Notes: generated from the letters alone by a model not told the origin. DNA of 64,000 nt from Channa striata (GCA_033026295.1 JAUPFM010000090.1:62001-126000), one strand, 5' to 3'; shown: positions 25,059-38,075, numbered from the stretch's first letter. A program made the numbers and translations.

Positions 25059-27047
25059 ATGTCTGCTTCAAAATGGACCGTATTTGTGTGTCTGCTCACA
25101 TGTTTCCTAAAATGTTCTGCCTTTGAAGGTAAGCTACGTGTAAGAGGAAATACAGAACTATTTAAGCAAAAAAAAAAAGTATAAATTTGTTATTTCGAAT
25201 CGGTTTCTACTGTTGTGATATTTTGTGTCAGTGGTAAAAACATTTCTGTTTTTTAAAAAGTTGTTGTGAATGTGTGGTAAATTAGCTGGCATAAAGAAAT
25301 ACACCAGGTTTCAGTTTGTCATGTTGCTTGGGGTGGGAGCAGTTTTGATATGCCAGAATGACAAACAGTTGTGGAAGTTCCAGAGATTCCAAGATGTGTG
25401 TTTACATGGTCAAAGTGTTTAATCAAAATATAATTTTGACATAAAAAAAAAAAGTAATTCCACCTACTTTGAAGGATTTGGTTTGTTGGAAATGTAATTC
25501 ATTTATTTCCTATAAAACGACAAGGATGGAGTTCCATTGTGTCATGCCATGAGTACTATGTGGTTTCTGCAAGCACATAGTGCTCCTGCAAATTTTAAAC
25601 TGGAAGAGAATACGACAGGGATCTTTACAACTTGTCAGTACTGGGATAGAAACCCCTAATGTTACACCCAAAATGGGCAAACATGTGTAGAAAGACTATA
25701 TTATTAAGACTATATACTAAAAGAGAGAAATGACTAGATCAGGTGTTTACATGGCTAAATGTTTCCACCCGTCACATTCAGATTTAAAATTTTGTGTAAA
25801 TAACTGAAATGTGTCTGCGTGACACATTCGTGATTGGGCTTGTAACTGTCACGGATTGTATGTTAACTGTTTAAAAGGACCCAAGAAAGGAGACGGCGAG
25901 TGGGGGTTTTAACATAAAATAGATTTATTGAAATGACAGCAACAACTAAGCAACCAAAACAGAGTTAAAAAAAAGGAAGAAAAACAGAACAACAAACAAA
26001 CCTAACCTCTGACAAACCGCAGGATCAGGAAGGGCAGAGAAACCAGAGTCCAGGACGGGTTTAATCCAGCAGGTGGTAGTATGAAGTTCAGGGAGAGCAG
26101 TGACCCACAACCTGCAGGAGGAGAAACAACGAACCAAAAGGGAAGTTTAACAGGGGAACATAGTCAGGACTGATGAGTGATAACGGGCAAGAGGCTAGAA
26201 ACAGGAAGTGGAGCAGACAGACTTCAAACTAAATGGTAAAAACAGGAAGTGAGACAGGGACAAACCAAAACATCAGGACAGGACTGTGACAGTGACCTGA
26301 TTAATAGTGGCATATTTGTGTAAACACAGCTAGTGTTGTTTTTAATAATGTGAAGAATTCTTATCATCTTCAAACTATATCAGAAACGCGTTTATATGCT
26401 TCCCTTTGAATTGCTTGAGACACCATTCAGTCATTATCAGCCCTGAGGATTCAGTTATTTAAAACACAGGTAGGAGGTTGTACTTCATTTGTGTAAATGT
26501 AAATTATACATGTCACAGGTGAACATTGTTGTCATTCATTTTTTAAATTTACTTAAAAATTCTGTTATTTTAGATCATGTGATGTTCAGTTGTAAATTAA
26601 ATTTTATCTTTAGAATCACAGACATCACAATGTTTATTCTGTAGAGCTTTTATAGGAAGTTTTTTACTGAACTTTTTACAGATTTTTACTTTTCTCTTAT
26701 TCTCTGGAAGAGAAAACAGCGAAGCCTGGAGAAAACTTCCCTTTCCAGTGTGAAGGTCCCACAGATGCTGACACTGACAGTGTAATGTTAAGGTGGAGCC
26801 GACCGGACTTAAAGTCAGAGGAATACGTCTTCTACTTCAGAGACAAACGTGTGCATGAAGATTTCCAGCATGAATCTTTTCAAGGTCGAGTGGAGCTGAT
26901 GGATCCAAAGATGAAGAACGGAAACTTTTCTGTGATTCTGAAGAATGTCACCATCAAAGACACTGGAACATATGAGTGTTATGTTGGAATCAAAGGAAGC
27001 AAACCTCAGCTCCTCAACACCACCAAACTGACGGTCACAGACTCAGG

Positions 27048-27115
<68 letters not shown>

Positions 27116-27554
27116 GAAGCTGCTTCCTGCTTGTCGGTGTGACAGTGAACGTCCCAGATCAGATGTGTGTGTTTCCTAAAGATGTTGCTGATGAGACTTT
27201 GTAGCAAACAGCTGCTATGAGTGATGGGATCAAAGTGCAGTAGATCATGTCTGGAAATGGATCCATCACCTACCTGACACCTCACACCTCACATCTCATT
27301 CTCTGCTCACAGGTCAAACTGCTGGACACACTGGGGATGGAGGAGACAAGGATGCAGGAGACAAGGATGGAGGAGACAAGGACGGACAAAAGCCTAAAAT
27401 AAACCTGGCGGTCGGTCTGTCAGTCTTTGGTATATTTGTTCTTGTTCTTGTTGGTTTTCTGATCTATAGAAAATGTCAAAGACGGACAGTTTCATATCAA
27501 GCTGCTGCTGAAAGAGCAGGTGAAAAGGTTCAACATGTCAGAGGTCCCTCCTAA
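25059..27554 (+). CDS. Butyrophilin/MOG-like membrane protein with one V domain, stalk and TM
   Basis: Three phase-1 exons: 25059-25128 (signal peptide MSASKWTVFVCLLTCFLKCS), 26711-27046 (V domain) and 27313-27554 (stalk, TM, tail). Total 648 nt, 215 residues. The V domain has FQCEGP, RWSRPDLKSEEYVFYF, RVELMDP and DTGTYECYVG. The stalk has three GGDKD-type units after GHTGD and then GQKPK. The TM runs LAVGLSVFGIFVLVLVGFL with IYRKCQRR after it. The tail is short with no ITIM. The donor after V is GTTAGTGTG, a weaker start to the GT run than in the paralogues. A repeat insertion (25845-26293) lies in intron 1. Family assignment is from motif pattern; function inferred only as surface recognition. 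Confidence 0.75.
25845..26293. mobile_element. Possible non-autonomous DNA transposon in intron 1 of the one-V gene
   Basis: Ends in ACTGTCACGG on the left and CTGTGACAGT on the right, a short inverted repeat. The interior reads like common fish repeats (AGATTTATTG, ACAGGAAGTG repeated). No coding frame and no clear target duplication. Similar interior wording occurs at about 54595-54670. Confidence 0.4.
27047..27114. repeat. (GT)n microsatellite merging with a splice donor
   Basis: GTTAGT at the exon end runs directly into about 30 GT units. The longest such run in the window is in the paralogous position at 47165-47246. Confidence 0.9.
27113..27312 (+). repeat. Conserved pre-TM intron cassette, copy 3
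   Basis: Same ~200-bp sequence as at 1146-1345, ending CTCACAG, with CATCACC. It sits immediately before the stalk exon at 27313. Confidence 0.85.
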
Positions 27555-28468
27555 ATCTGTAAGTGTTGGAGAAAACAACCAGAACACGGGACAAGACACA
27601 TTGACTCCTTTCATTTTTAAACAAGGATCAGGAACCTCCTGAAACAGCTGCCCGCTCTAATGTTGGACTTTGTTGGGACAGTTTCAGCTGCAGGTCAGTG
27701 AATGTCCCGCGAACACACTGGAGGAGAAATGACAAAGCTCAGATTCAAGTTGTCACGGATTGTGTTCAACATCTCCAAACCTGTTCTGTTAATGTTGCAC
27801 ATTCAAGATTATGGTCCGATTTGGATTTTTTTGTAAAGTGTTGAGTGATTGGACATGACACTACGCTAGAGTGACGTCACGTGTTAAATGTTTGCAGCAG
27901 CAACGTTTGGTCACTCGCCTAATATGTTTCATATTCTGACAATGTGACAACCCTCATGTTTTTTGAATACTGTGATATATACAATAAATAAATAAATAAA
28001 TACCACATACAGACAAAGTAACGGTGGTAACTTCGTCTTTGCTCAGTTTCATTAGATCAATAAGAGCCTGGACTGTTGGTTATAGTGAACAAACCTCTTC
28101 AGGTGGTGGATTGTTCAGGCATGAATCAACATGTGGAGCAGGTCAGACAAGTTACAGTGAACAACTTACAGGAAGCAACTGAACGTTTAGTTTGTTCAAC
28201 GTTTAAAGTTGACTGGATCAATTAATTAATAATTACAAACAAAGACTGGATCAGAAATGTTGAAACATATTGTACGTGGAAAACTTTATTTACAAAAGAA
28301 ATGAAAACAACAGAACTGTCACTATAATTTAAAAATAAATAAATTCTGTGTCTGTGTCAAATACTTTATTAAGAAACAGCCAGAAGAATAAAGTCTCATC
28401 AGTTTGAAAGTTAAAATAGATCGAACGTTAAAAATGAGACCGAGCTGCTGCAAGTGTTTGTGTGACAT
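27555..28468. other. 3' flank of the one-V gene with inverted duplicate
   Basis: AATAAATAAATAAATAAATA at about 27983 supplies poly(A)-signal-like sequence. 28055-28440 is the inverted counterpart of 2595-2985. The target duplication of RTE copy B ends the stretch (28452-28468). Confidence 0.5.
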
Positions 28469-31400
28469 CTACTACTACTACTACTTCTCTTTGGGCTTTT
28501 CCCATCAGGGGTCGCCACAGCGAATCATCCGTTTCCACTTCACTCTATCCTGGGCATCTTCCACTCTGACACCAGCTAACCTCATGTCCTCTGTTAGAAC
28601 ATCCATATATCTCCTCCTTGGTCGTCCTCTCGCCCTCTTGCCTGGCAGCTCCATCTCCAACATCCTTCTACCAATATAATCACTATCCCTCCTCTGCACA
28701 TGTCCAAACCATCTCAATCTGGCCTCTCTGACTTTGTTGCTAACACAGGCAACGTGCGCTGTCCCTCTGATGAACTCGTTCCTAATTCTGTCCAACCTTG
28801 TCACTCCTAAGGAGAACCTCAACATCTTCATCTCTGCTGCTTCCATCTCTGCCTCTTGTCTCTTTCTCACTGCTACTGTCTCTAACCCATAGAGCAGAGC
28901 TGGTCTCACCACTGTCCTGTACACCTTTCCTTTGAGTCTTGCTGACACTCTTCTGTCACACAACACTCCTGACACTTTCCTCCACCCATTCCAACCTGCC
29001 TGCACTCGCCTCTTCACCTCTTTTCCACACTCCCCATCACACTGAACTGATGACCCCAAGTACTTAAACTCCTGCACCTTCTTCACCTCAGCCCCCTGTA
29101 ACCTCACACTTCTACCTGGATCCCTCTCATTTACACACATGTATTCTGTCTTACTACGACTGACTTTCATGCCTCTTCTTTCCAGAGCAAACCTCCACCT
29201 CTCCAGCTGTTCCTCCACCTGCTCTCTACTCTCACTGCAAATCACAATGTCATCTGCAAACATCATTGTCCAGGGAGATTTCTGTCTGACCTCGTCTGTC
29301 AACCTGTCCATCAGCATAGCAAACAAGAAGGGACTCAAAGCCGATCCTTGGTGTAGTCCCACCTCCACCTTGAACTCCTCTGTCTGACCTACGGCACATC
29401 TCACCACCGTCATGCTCCTCTCATACATGTCCTGGACTACTCTGACGTACTTCTCTGCCACTCCCGACATCCTCATACAGTACCACAGCTCCTCCCTCGG
29501 CACCCTGTCATACGCCTTCTCTAAATCCACAAACACACAATGCAGCTCCTTCTGACCATCTCTGTACTTTTCCATCAACAACCTCAAAGCCAAAATGGCG
29601 TCGGTGGTGCTCTTACGGGGCATGAAACCATACTGCTGCTCACAAATCTCCACCTCCTTCCTAAGCCTGGCCTCCACTACTCTTTCCCACAGCTTCATTG
29701 TGTGGCTCATCAGCTTTATCCCTTTGTAGTTGCTTCAGTTCTGCGTGTCACCCTTGTTCTTAAAGATCGGCACCAGAACGCTTCTCCTCCATTCCTCAGG
29801 CATCTTCTCACTCTCTAAAATCCTGTTAAACAGACCTGTCAGAAACTTCACTGCTGTCTCTCCTAGACACTTCCACACCTCCACAGGTATGTCATCAGGG
29901 CCAACAGCCTTTCCGCTGTTCATCCTTTTCAGAGCCTTCCTCACCTCATCCTTTCTAATCTCTCCTATTTCCTGCTCCACAACATCCACATCTTCCTCCC
30001 TTCTTTCCCTGTCATTTTCCTCATTCATCAACTCCTCAAAATACTCCTTCCATCTTCTCTGCACACTCTCCTGGCTTGTTAGCACCTTTCCATCTCTGTC
30101 TTTAATCACCCTTATCTGTTGCACATCTTTCCCATCTCTATCTCTCTGTCTGGCTATCCTGTACAAGTCCTTCTGTCCTTCCTTTGTGTCTAACCTGTCA
30201 TACAGCTCATCGTAAGCTTTCTGTTTGGCCTTTGCCACCTCCCTCTTCACTCTGCGCTGCACTTCCTTGTACTCCTGTCTACTTTCCTCAGTCCTTTCTA
30301 CATCCCACTTCCTTTTAGCTAACCTTTTCCTCTGGATGCAGTCCTGTACTTCCTCATTCCACCACCAAGTGTCTTTATCATCTTTCCTCTTTCCAGATGA
30401 CACACCAAGCACCTTCGTACCTGTTTCCCTGATTACCTCTGCTGTAGTTTCCCAGTCATCTGGAAGCTCTTCCTGACCACACAAAGCCTGTCTCAACTTC
30501 TGCCTGAATTCCTCACAAGTTTCTTCATTCTTTAGCTTCCACCACTTGGTCTTCTTTTCTGACTTTCCTCTCTTCTTCTTCCTGACCACCAGAGTCATCT
30601 TACACACCACCATGCGGTGCTGTCTGGCTACACTCTCTCCTACCACCACTTTACAGTCACTAACCTCTCTCAAATGACCTCGTCTACATAGGATGTAGTC
30701 CACCTGTGTACTCCTACCTCCACTCTTGTATGTCACTCTATGTTCTCTCTCTTCTGGAAGTAAGTGTTAACTACAGCCATTTCCATCCTCTTAGCAAAGT
30801 CCACTACCATCTGTCCTTCTGGATTCCTGTCCTTTACACCAAACCTGCCCATCACCTCCTCATCACCTCTGTTTCCCTCACCAACATGCCCATTGAAGTC
30901 TGCTCCAACAACTACTCTCTCTCCTCTGGGGATACTCTCTACAACCTCATCAAACTCACTCCAGAATCTCTCCTTCTCTTCTAACTCACAGCCAACTTGT
31001 GGAGCATACCCACTGACTATGTTCACCATCACACCTTCGATTTCTAGCTTTAGGCTCATCACCCTGTCTGAGACTCTTTTCACCTCTAGAACATTGTTCA
31101 CAAACTCCCCCTTCAGGATCACTCCTACTCCGTTTCTCTTCCTATCCACACCATGGTAGAACAGTTTGTATCCTCCTCCAATACTACGTGCTTTGCTGCC
31201 CTTCCACCTCGTCTCCTGCACACACAGTACATCTACCTTCCTTCTCTCCATCATGTCTGCCAGCTCTCTACCTTTCCCTGTCACTGTGCCAACGTTAAGA
31301 GTCCCTACTCTCAAATCTAAGCTCCTGCCTTTCCCCTTCTCTCTCTGACCACGCACCCTTCTGCCTCCTCTCCTTCTTCGACCAACAGTAGTCCAATTTC

Positions 31401-31609
31401 CACCAGCACCCTGTAGGTTAACAGCACCGGTGGCGGTCGTTGTTAACCCGGGCCTCGACCGATCCGGTATGAAAGTGGTATGGATGACTCGCATGATTGT
31501 ACTTGGCAAAATTTTACGCCGGATGCCCTTCCTGACGCAACCCTCTCTATTTATCCGGGCTTGGGACCGGCACAGAAGTTACTGGCTTGCAACCCCTGTG
31601 GCTAGATTT
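28469..31609 (-). mobile_element. RTE-like non-LTR retrotransposon, copy B, full-length ends with 17-bp target duplication
   Basis: Flanked by AAGTGTTTGTGTGACAT at 28452-28468 and again at 31610-31626. The element starts (minus strand) AAATCTAGCCACAGG near 31609 and ends in a (TAG)n tail at 28469. It encodes the APE endonuclease (31509 to about 30735; VQETRW, GADFNGHVGE) and RT (about 30735 to 28505; AVGPDDIPVEVWK, FADDIVICSE intact, KRMIRCGDP end). Only two breaks were noticed: a one-base deletion near 30745 and a stop near 29735. It is the best preserved of the three copies. 3141 bp. Confidence 0.9.
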
Positions 31610-32008
31610 AAGTGTTTGTGTGACATATCGAACATAATCAAGATGGCACATTTTTCTACATAGTTTAGATGTTTACAGCTGTACTGACGTTGAATTATAG
31701 CAAATATTATTGTCTAAGCTCTTTTGTTGCAAAGATCTTCATCATAAAATCAACACTGTTTTCGTAGAAACTTGAAACGCTTCCACATATCACGAAGTAG
31801 TAAAAAGACGCCAGAGGCTCATGTTTTTCCTGAATCACTGGAGCAAACTGTCACAACCCCACAGCGTCACAGGGAAGTAAAATGGAGGAAATCCAACACA
31901 AGATCAGCAGCTACAGATAAAACACTGTGAAGACTGAGGGTGTGGCAGGTAAATACAGGTATCAGCAAGCAGGTGACGGGGTGGAGTCAGGCAGAAGGTG
32001 AAACCAGG

Positions 32009-32011
<3 letters not shown>

Positions 32012-32060
<49 letters not shown>
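32012..32060. repeat. (GT)n microsatellite
   Basis: About 24 GT units ending in GAGTGAGTGAGTG. Paralogous to 33732-33798. Confidence 0.9.
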
Positions 32061-32062
<2 letters not shown>

Positions 32063-33731
32063 TGAGTGAGTGTGAGGCAGCTGACGAGCAGAGAGGCCTG
32101 GAAACATGAACAGACTGAGGACGTGCAGCTAGTCTCTTCCTGACCACGTTTCACTAGTCAAAGCAGGAGTTTGCAGACATGCAAACATCAGCTGCAGCTC
32201 GTTTCCAGTGTTTTAAGATAATTATCAATCGTTTATCCAGAAATGATCTGTAAAAGACTTGAAATTATGATCTCAGTCCACAAACACCCTCAGTGATAAT
32301 CAGTGAAAACACCTGGCACAACAACAATACATTCTTTAGTTTTTTCAGTTCACTAAAAAAAAAAAATCCAACACACTTTTCCCCCAAAACCCCACAGAGT
32401 TCAGTTCACTTCAGTTCAGGTCAGTTCAGTTCAGTTCAGTTCACTTCTTTATCATATCAATAATGTAACACAAAATAGCCGGTTCAGGTTTTGCCCCAGA
32501 TCCACACAAACACTCCAGATAAGGACAAGAAATTTAAACCCAAATCCTCGATGATTCCGTTTAGAGTATTTATATTCACAGTAACAAGGGCATGTCAGTA
32601 AGTCAGTCAGTCAGTAAGTCAGTCAGTAAGTCAGTCGTCTTTGTGGTGTCGGCAGAGGCTTCACTCAGCTTCGGATCCTACTGGGACACAACAATCCACA
32701 AACCAGCGAGTGTCTCTGTCAGTCGGACGATGGCCTCAGGACACGACTGTACATGCTTCTCCATTTCTCCTTCACCTTCAGCACTAATTCTACACCGTCA
32801 CAGCCTGCACTCTGTCTGGAAGTGTATTTCCCGCGCACTATTCACACTGCAGGGGGAGGGGAAAGTGTTGCAATTGGCCACGTTGATGTCATGTGTGTGA
32901 TGACGTGAATCCGTTGGCCGCTTCCCTGGAGAATATTTGTTTAAAAGTCATGAGAGCATCTGCTCATAAAACAGCTTTTCAATAGGTTTTGATATAATCA
33001 CTGTAAAAATTATTTAAAAGGCTGACGCCTGGTTTTGGCCTTATGTCATAAATACAATTTATTAGGGAAAAGCTGAAATGTTTTTAGTAAGAGTTGAAAA
33101 GTCCAAAAAACAGCTTCACCTTCACTGAAATATTTCTTACTAAATTTAATACGATGATGTGCCATTCCCCACAATTAGAAAATGAGTCTCATGCTGCTGT
33201 ATGTTTTCACTGCACAATATTAGTCTTTTTTTGTCTTTGTCCTATGTCTTGCACTGTTTGCACATGCACTTTCTGCAGGTTCTTCTGTTTTTTAATATGT
33301 TGTAGTTTTATTTACTTTGTATAGAAACGTGTTGTCTTATGTTCTATGTCTGTCATCGCTGCATCACTATGATCCCAGAGAAACGTCTCTACACGACTGT
33401 GAAGGAATAAAATGACAATAAAAACCTTGAAACCTCGTTGGTCCCACTGATGTGCTGCCACCTGCTGGATGATTCCCGTCACTGCTCAGTTTTTTACTCT
33501 TTGTGTTTTTGGCCTGTACAATTTCTCACTGTAACAGCCTCCAGCTTCAGACACCTGTGTGGTTCTGAGCCTGAACGTGTGAAAATCAAAGATAATATGA
33601 ATAAAATTCAGATGTGAAATCAAATATGTGAAAAAAACCTAAATGTTTTACCAACATCACTGCAGCAAACGTTCATGACCCCAGAGTGTCACAGATAAAT
33701 AAATCAAATCAGGGCTACGGACGATGTAATG

Positions 33732-33798
<67 letters not shown>
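33732..33798. repeat. (GT)n microsatellite
   Basis: About 33 GT units, followed by GAAGCAGCTGACTGACGTGC as in the 32060 copy. Confidence 0.9.
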
Positions 33799-33800
<2 letters not shown>

Positions 33801-34037
33801 GCAGCTGACTGACGTGCAGCTAGTCTCTTCCTGACCACATTTCACTAGTTAACACCAGCTGCAGCTCATTTACTTGAGTTACACGACATTTAACAAGATT
33901 CTAAACTGAGCATTAATTTATTATTAAAGATTTAAAGTTGAGGTCTCAGTCGACAAACACCGTCAGTGATGATCAGGGATCATGTCGAGCAGGATGTTGC
34001 TCTGTGACTTCAACTGTGTGTTTTTTTTGTTTTTTTT

Positions 34038-34076
34038 TACCACACAGCAGGAAGCAGCAGAGCATCTTCATGCAAG
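34038..34076 (+). promoter_or_regulatory. Candidate lymphoid promoter motifs of the two-V gene
   Basis: Within 90 bp upstream of the ATG at 34126: ACCACA (RUNX-type) near 34040, AGGAAGC (ETS-type) near 34051 and ATGCAAGT (one base from the octamer ATGCAAAT) near 34070. Motif matches are short and their use is inferred. Confidence 0.3.
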
Positions 34077-34125
34077 TAAAAAGCGGTGAAACTGTAGATT
34101 TACTTTATTATCACTAAGTGTCATC

Positions 34126-35952
34126 ATGGAGGAAGTGTGTTTACTGTGGCTGCTCTGTGAGTACATCTGCTTTTATATCTCAGCAGGGATTTGATTTGAT
34201 TTGACCAAACGTAATTTGATATCTGTCATAATTAACAGGATTTGTATTCAAGACTTTCCCTCAGCTATTTAGAATCACATGGAAATGATGATTTGGTCTG
34301 ATTGTGTTTTCTACAGCCTCAACAAAAATCATTATTTACAGCCCAGCCCTGTGATTTCTCTGTTTTCTTATTTGTGTGAAACCACAAATTAACCTGCCGC
34401 TTCTCTTTAGCTGTGGCGTCCGTGCTCTGCTGCTCAATGGACCAAGGTGAGTAAACTTCCTCTGTTCCAGTGTGAAACCCGCCGACTGTGTCTGAGAAAC
34501 ACCGAGTTACGTTAGTGTGAATAAAAACCATGAAATTTCAAATTCAGTCCAGTTGAACCACTTTTCTTCACCATCCTTACAACAGTTGGTGAAACTCGAT
34601 CCTGACACGTGTTTAAGAAAACTAAACGATTCTTTAGTAGGTCTTGGTCCTAAACAAGAATCAAATGAAGAGCGGTAAACAACCCAACAGCAGTTAAGAG
34701 CCTCACAAAGAGATGCTTGTAATAATTTATCTACTTAACACATGATTTCAACTGAGAAAATGTAAATGAAACATCTCAAACCTGTTATTGATATGTGAAA
34801 TAACATATCTGCCAAAAATAAAGCACATAGTGTAAATATCCATTAGTAAAATAAAAATGACTGAGCCTCATCTTCAATACAAGACGGAAATAAAAGCATC
34901 ACATCCGAATGACAAACCATACTATGTAAATTTAAAAAGCTTTTATTCTTATGAAAAGTCCTTTGTCTAGAAATGTTATTAAACAGATTCACGTTACAAT
35001 ATTTGAAGTCATTGCTGCTGTTACTTCAGACCAGGCAGCATTTCAGCGTAAAGACTGTAGGACTGTGTTAAAACCAAGTGCTTCCTAAACAACTGTGTGA
35101 CTGACTCTAACTTCCTGTTTGTTTGAAACACAAGACATAAAAACTAAACCTGGAGCGGACGTCACTCTTCAGTGTCAGGGCCCCAAACATTCTGACATTT
35201 CAGTGGTAAAGTGGATCAGATCAGACCTGGGCTCAGACGATTACGTCTTCTTCTACAGAGAGACTCGCTCGTATGAAAACTACCAGCATGAGTATTTTCA
35301 CGGTCGAGTGGAGCTGAGGGATCCAGAGATGAAGGGCGGAGACGTTTCTGTGATTCTGAAGAACATCACCATCAACGACAACGGAACATACGAGTGTTAT
35401 GTTGGAATCCCGGGAAGTTACCCAAAGGTCTTCAGCGTCGTCCACCTGAAGGTTGATCCAGGTGAGTTTGAAGTGCAGCTGCTTCCTGATTGTGGATGTG
35501 GGTGAACCAGCTCACACCACAATGTGCCAGATTCTGCTCTCTCTGACCCACGTCAGCGAAGACCAGCGTCTTCTCTTTCAAAGTCCCTCCCTCTGCTCTG
35601 TGTTTTCCCTCTACTTCAGTCCAGATAAACATCACAGCCGAGCCTGGACAGACTGTCACTCTGCCATGTCAAGTTCCAAAATACACCAACGTCAAAGTTG
35701 TAGAGTGGATCAGACCAGATCTGAGGCCAGGTTATGTGTTGTGGTACCAGAATGGACGGTCTGATCCAGACTTCCAGCATCAGTCTTTTAAGAACAGGGT
35801 GGAGCTGAAGGACAGTCAACTGAAGGACGGAGACGCATCTGTTATTCTGAAGAATGTAAAGACTGACGACACTGGAACATATGAATGTGGGGTCCTTCAG
35901 AGGGGAACAAACCAGTGGATGAGCATCATCACCCTGACTGTTCTTCAACCAG

Positions 35953-35989
<37 letters not shown>

Positions 35990-36437
35990 TGTGTTGAAGC
36001 TGCTTCCTGCTTGTCGGTGTGACAGTGAACGTCCCAGATCAGATGTGTGTGTTTCCTAAAGATGTTGCTGATGAGACTTTGTAGCAAACAGCTGCTATGA
36101 GTGATGGGATCAAAGTGCAGTAGATCATGTCTGGAAATGGATCCATCACCTACCTGACACCTCACACCTCACATCTCATTCTCTGCTCACAGGGGGAGGA
36201 GCTGGACACACTGAGGACGGAGGAGACAAGGGTGGAGGAGACAAGGACGGAGGAAAGAAGGATGGAGGAGACAAGCATGTAAGAGACAAGGAAGAAGGCA
36301 ACAAGGGTGGACAAAACAAGAATGGAGGAAACAAGGGTGGACATGTTGGACTGGTGGTTTCTCTGTCAGTTTTTGTAATGCTTGTGATTGGTTTGGTAAT
36401 CTTTTTGAAAATCCAAAGACTGGAAAGGAGAAGTTGA
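34126..36437 (+). CDS. Butyrophilin/MOG-like two-V membrane protein with FcR-type split signal peptide
   Basis: Five phase-1 exons: 34126-34156 (MEEVCLLWLL), 34411-34446 (SVASVLCCSMDQ), 35135-35461 (V1), 35620-35952 (V2), 36193-36437 (stalk, TM, tail). Total 972 nt, 323 residues. V1 has LQCQGP, KWIRSDLGSDDYVFFY and NGTYECYVG; V2 has LPCQVP, EWIRPDLRPGYVLWY and DTGTYECGV. The stalk after GGAGHTED has about eight GGDKG/GGNKG-type units. The TM is LVVSLSVFVMLVIGLVIF, then a short basic tail LKIQRLERRS. Unlike the other V-set genes, which have one 70-nt signal exon, this one uses 31 + 36 nt exons exactly as the FcRL genes do. No ITIM. Ligand unknown. Confidence 0.78.
35953..35992. repeat. (GT)n microsatellite starting in a splice donor
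   Basis: CCAG|GTGAGTGTGTG at the V2 exon end runs into about 14 GT units with one T interruption. Confidence 0.88.
35993..36192 (+). repeat. Conserved pre-TM intron cassette, copy 4
   Basis: Same ~200-bp sequence as copies 1, 3 and 6, ending CTCACAG before the stalk exon at 36193. Confidence 0.85.
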
Positions 36438-38075
36438 AGGATGAACCCCCAGTGGAGACATGAGTGCATGTCTCAGAGGAGGAGTCTGAAGTAGAAATGG
36501 ATGGAGGAATCAAACATGTTAATGTTGGACTGTCAGTTGTTGCTGTTGTGATTTTAAAAAATGTGAATGACTCACACATGACTATGAAAATGGAGATAAA
36601 AGTTCAGAATTTTTGTGACAATTGTCTTATTTTAACAGTAAGATTTCGAGTCAGTGTCTTCATGGCCACGTTGATGTGCGTGTTCTTGTTTAAATAAAGC
36701 TCGCTGTCTTCGTTTGGAGAAGAACGGCGTCACCTGGTTGTCTGTCCGCCAGCATGAGGCACTCGGGGTCGTGTCTGAGTGACCTCCCTCCCACCTGGGC
36801 AGCTTCTGGGTCAGGTTAGCCTGCTAGCGCACACCCTGCCACGGTGTGCCCGTTGGGAAACACCTGGTTGCAGCTGCTCTCTGCTCCAAAAGAAAGAGAA
36901 AAAAACACACAAAAATTATTTTGATATCCATCAGTAAGAACATAGTCTACAGTCAAAATCTGACATTAAATAAACTGAACAGTAATGTTTAGATACTCCT
37001 CAACATGCAGAGGGTCCAAGTCGACCCCCAAACAGAGCCAGTCAAAATCATCCCCTCAGTATGTGATGAAATGTTTTAATTGTTGCAGTGGAATATTTGC
37101 AGTTTCCTGCTGCATATGAGACTTCAGCTGCTCATCAGTCTGTGGTCAAAATGTAAAGGCCCATCTGAACCTAAACGCAGAGGCTAAGCACAAACAAGGT
37201 TTATCAATTAAAAATCACCTTGGAAATTAAACAATTTATTTTCCTGTTCGAGTAAAATCAATCGAGCTGTAAAGTCGTCAAGTTTGAAAAGCTAAAGTAA
37301 AGCACAACTAAAACTATAGGATTTTCTCAAAAGGTAATAATGGAACCAGGTCAGTAACACCACAGTCTTTAACTGTAGGTGAGTATTTTCATTCACAATA
37401 AGAGTCTTTGTTTCCTCTCGGACTCTTGGATAATGTGCAAAAGTGGAAGGAATGAAAATGGTTTCAGGGATGTGAGGACCCAGAATCACACAAGAGCAAG
37501 TGAGTGGAAGAAAACGGTTTATTGTTATAAGGGTGAAACGGTATTGTAGGCTTCAGCCGGGAGGGACACTCGGAGTCGCTTGTAGTTGGGAAGTGCTTAC
37601 TGGGCCTGAGGGGAAAAGAGACAGGTGAGTGAATGTGAAACAACAGAGAGAAATCTTACAGTGGTGGATGGAGCTTGATGATCCAGAAGGGGTTCTGTGT
37701 ACGGTGCAGGACACGTGGAGAAATCTGGAGGAACCGAAGGCGGCTGTCAACATCAGGAAAAACAGGCACAAAGTAACAACTGAAACTATTCATGGTGAGG
37801 GAAAACAAACTAAACACTACAAGTCAGGAGCTCCGACTGAAATAACGGACCAACGTAAATATTAACAGAGTTCATATGGTCCAGGAAAACGAAATCCAAA
37901 AGTACGGCCAGAAAACTGGTGGATCCAGGGAGAGGGCTTGCAATGAAAAAACTCACGGTTAGCAGGGTCAGGAGGGAACTGACGGGAGGGGGAACAGCAG
38001 AGAAGCGCAGGATTCCATGGAGAGATAGTCCAAGACAGCAGACGGAGAAATTACTCTGGTGAGGACAAAAAACAA

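Larger units (their letters stand above)
31627..34037. other. Intergenic with duplicated microsatellite block
   Basis: 31670-31790 repeats a flank also seen at 49245-49360. 31950-32310 and 33690-33990 are two copies of a block with a (GT)n run, GTGCAGCTAGTCTCTTCCTG and CAGTGAT(A/G)ATCAG. 32640-32940 parallels 6050-6330. 32400-32450 holds a TTCAG-type and 32590-32640 an AGTC-type short tandem repeat. No exon recognised. Confidence 0.5.
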
